DNA of 64,000 bases from DSPP01 sp964607165. Lineage in GTDB: Bacteria; Zixibacteria; MSB-5A5; DSPP01. The stretch lies in NCBI GenBank assembly GCA_964607165.1, contig CAZSIT010000001.1:1-64000 (forward strand), written 5' to 3'. The notes beneath the pieces were generated by a model, which had not been told where the DNA came from, did not search any database, and saw only the letters and a list, made by a program, of their open reading frames with translations. Below are positions 60,710 through 64,000 of this stretch, in pieces (position 1 is the first letter of the stretch; each line of letters opens with the position of its first letter). A program made the position numbers and the translations under genes.

Positions 60710-62884
60710 ATGAAAGGCCGATTGGGACGCTTGGGTATTATGGCGTTTTTAGGCCTTTTTGTTTTTTCGGGGTGCATTTATTACAACACCTTCTATTTAG
60801 CCCGGAAAAGTTATTCCAAAGCTGAAAAGGCCCAGAAAAAATCGGGACGGGAAGTGGCGGATGGAGCGAGCAGCAGCGATTATCAGAACGCCATCAAATG
60901 GGCTTCGCGGGTTTTGACCTTCCATCCCAAGTCGGGCTGGGTGGATGATGCTTTGATGCTCATCGGCCGCTCCCACTACAATATGGGGGAATATCGAAAG
61001 GCGCGCGGTAAGTTCGAGGAGCTTTTGACCGGTTTTCCGGATTCCAAGTTCACTCCTCAATCGCGGCTTTATCTGGCGCGCTCCATTTTGAAAACCGGCA
61101 ATTACGAGGAAGCCCGCGACTTGGCCCTTCAGTCCATTCCTCTGGTCAAATCCAAGGAAATTAAGGGAGAACTGACCGTGGTGGCGGGGGAAAGCTATTT
61201 TGCTCTGGGGGATTATCCTTCGGCCATTTCCCACTATCAGCAGGTCCTGGAATATCCGGTCAGCAAAGAGACCCGCGCCTACGTTTTGCACAAAAAAGGG
61301 ACGGCTTTTTTTCAAAGGGAAAAATATGTTGAGGCGTATGAAGCGTATCTGGAAGCTTTGAAAAATTCTCCGGCCGATGGATTGGAATACAACCTCACGC
61401 TTTCGGCCATCGAGTGCACATACAAAATCGGCCGCGTCTCGGAAGGAATAGCCCTGGCAACGCGCTTGTCCAAAGATGCCCGTTTTGCCCAAAACCAGGG
61501 GGATTTGAAGATAAAAATTGCCCAAGGATACATTTTACAAGATTCAACCGGGCAGGCTTTGGAGCTTTTGACCAAGATGACCAAAGACTTTATCCGGCAG
61601 GAAGCGGCCAGCCGGGCCTATTTGGAGATGGGAAAAGTGTATCAGGAGAAAATGGGGGATTTGAAAAAGGCCAAGGAAAATTACGATTTAGCCACCAAAG
61701 AGGGGCAGACCGCTTCCGTTTTGCAGGAGGCTTTGGCCCGTTCGGGGGAGATTACACGCTTTGAAGGTTTCCAGAAAGAGTTAGCTTTGGTTCCGGATTC
61801 TTCCGCCGACTCCGGCAAGCCCGATTCCGGCAAAGTTGATTCGAGCAAGATTGATTCGAGCCGAACGGCTCACGCCGCGGTTACGGCGGACTCGGCCAAG
61901 TTGGCCAATTCCTGGTTTTTGCTGGCGGAAGTGTATCGTCTTTCGTTAAAAAAGCCGGATTCGGCTTTGTGGGCGTATCAAACCATTTTTGAGAAATTCC
62001 CGCAGACGGCGACCGCGCCGCAGGCGATGTTAGCGTACGCGCAAACGAAGTCGGAGACTTTTGGCGATTCGGCGGCGGCGGATTCCATCTATCGCATGCT
62101 GTTGAACGTTTATCCTCATTCCGACTATGCCAAAGAGGCGATCCGCCATCTGGGCCTGGCCGGAACGGCAGCCGACAGCGGATATCCGGAAGCGGTCTTT
62201 TTGCAGGCGGAAAAAACCTGGGAGTCCGGGAACGTGGACAGCGCAAAAGTTCTTTTTTCCCAAATTCCCGAACGATTCCCGAATTCCGAATATGCTCCAA
62301 AGTCGCTCTTTACCTTGGCGGCCCTGTACGAAGCTTACGGAAATGCCGGCAGCGATTCGGCCGCTTTTTTGGCTTATCGCGAGGTGGTTAAAAAATATCC
62401 GGAGAGCGAGTATGGACGAAAGGCGAAAGAAAAAGTAGGTTTAGCCCCGCCGGAGGTCAAAAAGCCGGATACGCTTGCTTTTCAGCCGGTTGCGCAACCG
62501 CCCGATTCCGTCCGAAAGGCGGACAGTCTGAAAGCTTTGACCGCTCTGGATTCGCTGCGTCTATTCGAACGTTTTCAAACGCAGCTGGCCCCGCCGGTGA
62601 AAAAGAACGGAGGGTTCGTTTATCCCGCTTCGGAAATTGACGCCAATATCAAGACCAAGCTGGTTTTCAAGGTTTTTTTGGATTATGAAGGGAAAGTGAA
62701 GCGGGCCCTTCTGCAAAATCCCTCCGAGTCGGACGTCATCAACCGCGAGGCACAGCGCGCCGTGGAGCTGACTGAGTTTGATATGGTGCGGGTGGACCCG
62801 TCCCAATACAACAGTTATTTCATTTTTAAGCTCGAAGTAGCCCCGAAGAGTTCCGATCCTAACGCCCCGCCGGGATTCCGGTAA
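60710..62884 (+). CDS. TPR lipoprotein with TonB-like C-terminal domain
   Basis: About 724 residues from ATG 60710; an in-frame GTG at 60683 gives nine more. The lipobox is FVFSGC. Many TPR units occupy residues ~45-560 (SHYNMGEYRKARGKFEELL, EYPVSKETRAYVLHKKGTAF, PQSRLYLARSILKTGNYEEA), as in BamD/YbgF-type proteins. The end (residues ~640-712) has the TonB C-terminal pattern IKTKLVFKVFLDYEGKVKRA with EAQRAVELTEFDMVRV. A long Asp/Ser-rich linker (SSADSGKPDSGKVDSSK) lies between TPR blocks. A combination of TPR repeats and a TonB-like end in a lipoprotein is unusual; it may link envelope layers. Confidence 0.75.
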   Translation: MKGRLGRLGIMAFLGLFVFSGCIYYNTFYLARKSYSKAEKAQKKSGREVADGASSSDYQNAIKWASRVLTFHPKSGWVDDALMLIGRSHYNMGEYRKARGKFEELLTGFPDSKFTPQSRLYLARSILKTGNYEEARDLALQSIPLVKSKEIKGELTVVAGESYFALGDYPSAISHYQQVLEYPVSKETRAYVLHKKGTAFFQREKYVEAYEAYLEALKNSPADGLEYNLTLSAIECTYKIGRVSEGIALATRLSKDARFAQNQGDLKIKIAQGYILQDSTGQALELLTKMTKDFIRQEAASRAYLEMGKVYQEKMGDLKKAKENYDLATKEGQTASVLQEALARSGEITRFEGFQKELALVPDSSADSGKPDSGKVDSSKIDSSRTAHAAVTADSAKLANSWFLLAEVYRLSLKKPDSALWAYQTIFEKFPQTATAPQAMLAYAQTKSETFGDSAAADSIYRMLLNVYPHSDYAKEAIRHLGLAGTAADSGYPEAVFLQAEKTWESGNVDSAKVLFSQIPERFPNSEYAPKSLFTLAALYEAYGNAGSDSAAFLAYREVVKKYPESEYGRKAKEKVGLAPPEVKKPDTLAFQPVAQPPDSVRKADSLKALTALDSLRLFERFQTQLAPPVKKNGGFVYPASEIDANIKTKLVFKVFLDYEGKVKRALLQNPSESDVINREAQRAVELTEFDMVRVDPSQYNSYFIFKLEVAPKSSDPNAPPGFR

Positions 62885-62957
62885 AGCCTTTTAACATTAC
62901 GTGCTCGGTTTTAACAAGCAACTTGACCATTCTTTGGGTTTTTTTTAGAATGCGAGG

Positions 62958-64000
62958 GTGGAAGAGGGAACGGAGAAAGATTCGATTGCAGATGATGTTG
63001 CAACAAAGCATCGTCAACGGAATTTTTGGCTGGGGGTTACCAACGGAATACTTTTTAACGCCTCCAGCGCTTTTTTAAACGCCAATACCATCCTGCCGCT
63101 TTTTGTTTCACGGCTGACCGACTCTCCCTTCCTGATTGGTACCGCCGCCGCTTTGCATCAAGTGGGCTGGTATGTGCCGCAGCTTTTCATCGCCGCCGCC
63201 AGCGCCCATCGGCCCCGGCAAAAACAGTATTACATCGGAGCCGCATTTTTCCGGCTTTTGGTTTTTTCGGCTTTATTGGCCACTTTTTTCCTTTCTTCGA
63301 ATCAAAAACCGGGGCAGGTTTTGTTCTTCTTTTTTCTTTTTTACGGACTGTATGCCATCGGCGGCGGGTTTGCCGGCGTCGCTTTTATGGAAATCGTTTC
63401 CAAAACGGTGCCGCCGGAAAGACGGGGGAGTTTTTGGGGATTACGAATGTCTGTCGGCGGGCTTTTGGCGGCCGGTTTTGGGCGCGTCGTCGCCGAGGTT
63501 TTGAATCAAAATCCTTTTCCGCGAAACTTTGAGCTGCTGTTTCTTTTTGCCTTCGGATTCATTTTCACCGGGCTTTTTTCGTTTGCCTGGGTGAAAGAGC
63601 CGGAGCTGCCGAATCGCTTGCCGAAGATTCCTTATTTTCAGCGCATTCGGGAGACGGTTTTGCTTTTGAAAACCGACCCGCACTTTTTCCGGCTGTATGC
63701 CACGCGGCTTTTGATTGGAACGTATATGATAGGTGCGCCTTTCTACGTAATTTACGCCCTGCAGGAATTAAAATTCCCGGTTGCGGCGGCGGGGCTTTTT
63801 GTGTCCGCCGAAGTTCTGGGATTGGTGGTTTCCAACCTTTTGTGGAGCGCGCTTTCCAACCGCGGCCGGGATGGGCTGGTGTTACTCGGAACGGCCGCTC
63901 TGACCCTTTTTGCGCCGGTTTGGGCTCTGGCCTCCGGTTGGCTGGGCTTCAGTCCGTTTGTTTATGCTTTTATTTTCTTTGCCTTGGGGGCTACCGATGC
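62958..64000 (+). CDS. MFS transporter (partial, 3' end outside window)
   Basis: The frame is open from GTG 62958 to the window edge (347 codons). It contains about ten hydrophobic segments with the MFS-like loop PPERRGSFWGLRMSVGG and a central basic linker RLPKIPYFQRIRETVLLLK before the second half. The protein begins with a polar stretch and the segment NFWLGVTNGILFNASSAFL. An upstream stop directly before the GTG makes this the only start. Substrate unknown. No strong ribosome binding site. Confidence 0.75.
   Translation, partial: MEEGTEKDSIADDVATKHRQRNFWLGVTNGILFNASSAFLNANTILPLFVSRLTDSPFLIGTAAALHQVGWYVPQLFIAAASAHRPRQKQYYIGAAFFRLLVFSALLATFFLSSNQKPGQVLFFFFLFYGLYAIGGGFAGVAFMEIVSKTVPPERRGSFWGLRMSVGGLLAAGFGRVVAEVLNQNPFPRNFELLFLFAFGFIFTGLFSFAWVKEPELPNRLPKIPYFQRIRETVLLLKTDPHFFRLYATRLLIGTYMIGAPFYVIYALQELKFPVAAAGLFVSAEVLGLVVSNLLWSALSNRGRDGLVLLGTAALTLFAPVWALASGWLGFSPFVYAFIFFALGATD

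Overview
This 64 kb window reads as a chromosomal segment of a Gram-negative, didermic bacterium of roughly even base composition. Envelope genes point to an outer membrane (LptE-like lipoprotein, OmpP1/FadL barrel, PorV/PorQ-like barrel, MtrB/PioB barrel, many lipoprotein signals). The BatA-type protein, the UPF0164/PorV-like barrel, an Aquifex-type aconitase, a class-2-like IleS and secreted proteins ending in dockerin-like EF-hand pairs together suggest an uncultivated lineage in or near the FCB superphylum (Zixibacteria-like). That placement is an inference from gene content, not a phylogeny. No tRNA, rRNA, CRISPR array, integrase or insertion sequence was seen.

Layout. 0-1 kb: start of a secreted FG-GAP/VCBS protein made of near-identical 147-bp tandem repeats, cut by the window edge. 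1.2-8.1 kb: endonuclease IV, a TPR protein with a decayed gluzincin domain, a BatA-like protein, a flavoprotein, a DUF2007 protein and a YggS-type PLP protein. 8.1-20 kb: a dense plus-strand housekeeping run (DivIVA, purine nucleoside phosphorylase, a DUF4268 protein, IleS, DksA-like, LspA, RluD-type, CarA, CarB). 20-34 kb: mostly minus-strand genes: a DNA methyltransferase fused to a nuclease-like domain, a FadL barrel with a secreted esterase-fold lipoprotein that lacks the nucleophile serine, an orphan FTP/PepSY protein, a Spy-like protein, an LVIVD/dockerin protein, a PorV/Q-like barrel, LptE, HutI and a TPR protein. 34-40.4 kb: a lipoprotein and two tandem paralogous BNR-type secreted dockerin proteins. 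40.4-41.3 kb: a gene-free stretch packed with short palindromes, followed by a compact candidate small-protein gene.

41.7-54 kb is the most striking part: a respiratory or extracellular-electron-transfer island. Two paralogous Rrf2 regulators with three conserved cysteines each bracket (i) hypothetical-hemerythrin-SDR genes, (ii) a decaheme MtrA/DmsE cytochrome, an MtrB/PioB barrel, a monoheme cytochrome c, a NapC/NirT-like tetraheme quinol dehydrogenase and a small membrane protein, (iii) a convergent Rieske / b6-like cytochrome b / nonaheme cytochrome operon. Next to the second regulator lie an AniA/NirK-like copper nitrite reductase lipoprotein and a redoxin. The island encodes 24 CxxCH haem sites. 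A plausible reading is that quinol oxidised by the NapC-like protein or by the Rieske/cytochrome b/nonaheme complex feeds periplasmic cytochromes, and electrons then go to the outer surface through MtrAB or to nitrite through NirK; the reverse direction (electron uptake) is also possible. CRP-like palindromes and the Rrf2 genes suggest control by redox, NO or Fe-S status.

54-64 kb: aconitase behind a near-consensus promoter, an SH3-like lipoprotein, an aspartase/fumarase-family lyase, a D-cysteine desulfhydrase-family enzyme, a class III-like sirtuin, a nucleotidyltransferase-fold protein with both catalytic aspartates changed to asparagine, a TPR lipoprotein ending in a TonB-like domain, and the start of an MFS transporter cut by the window edge.
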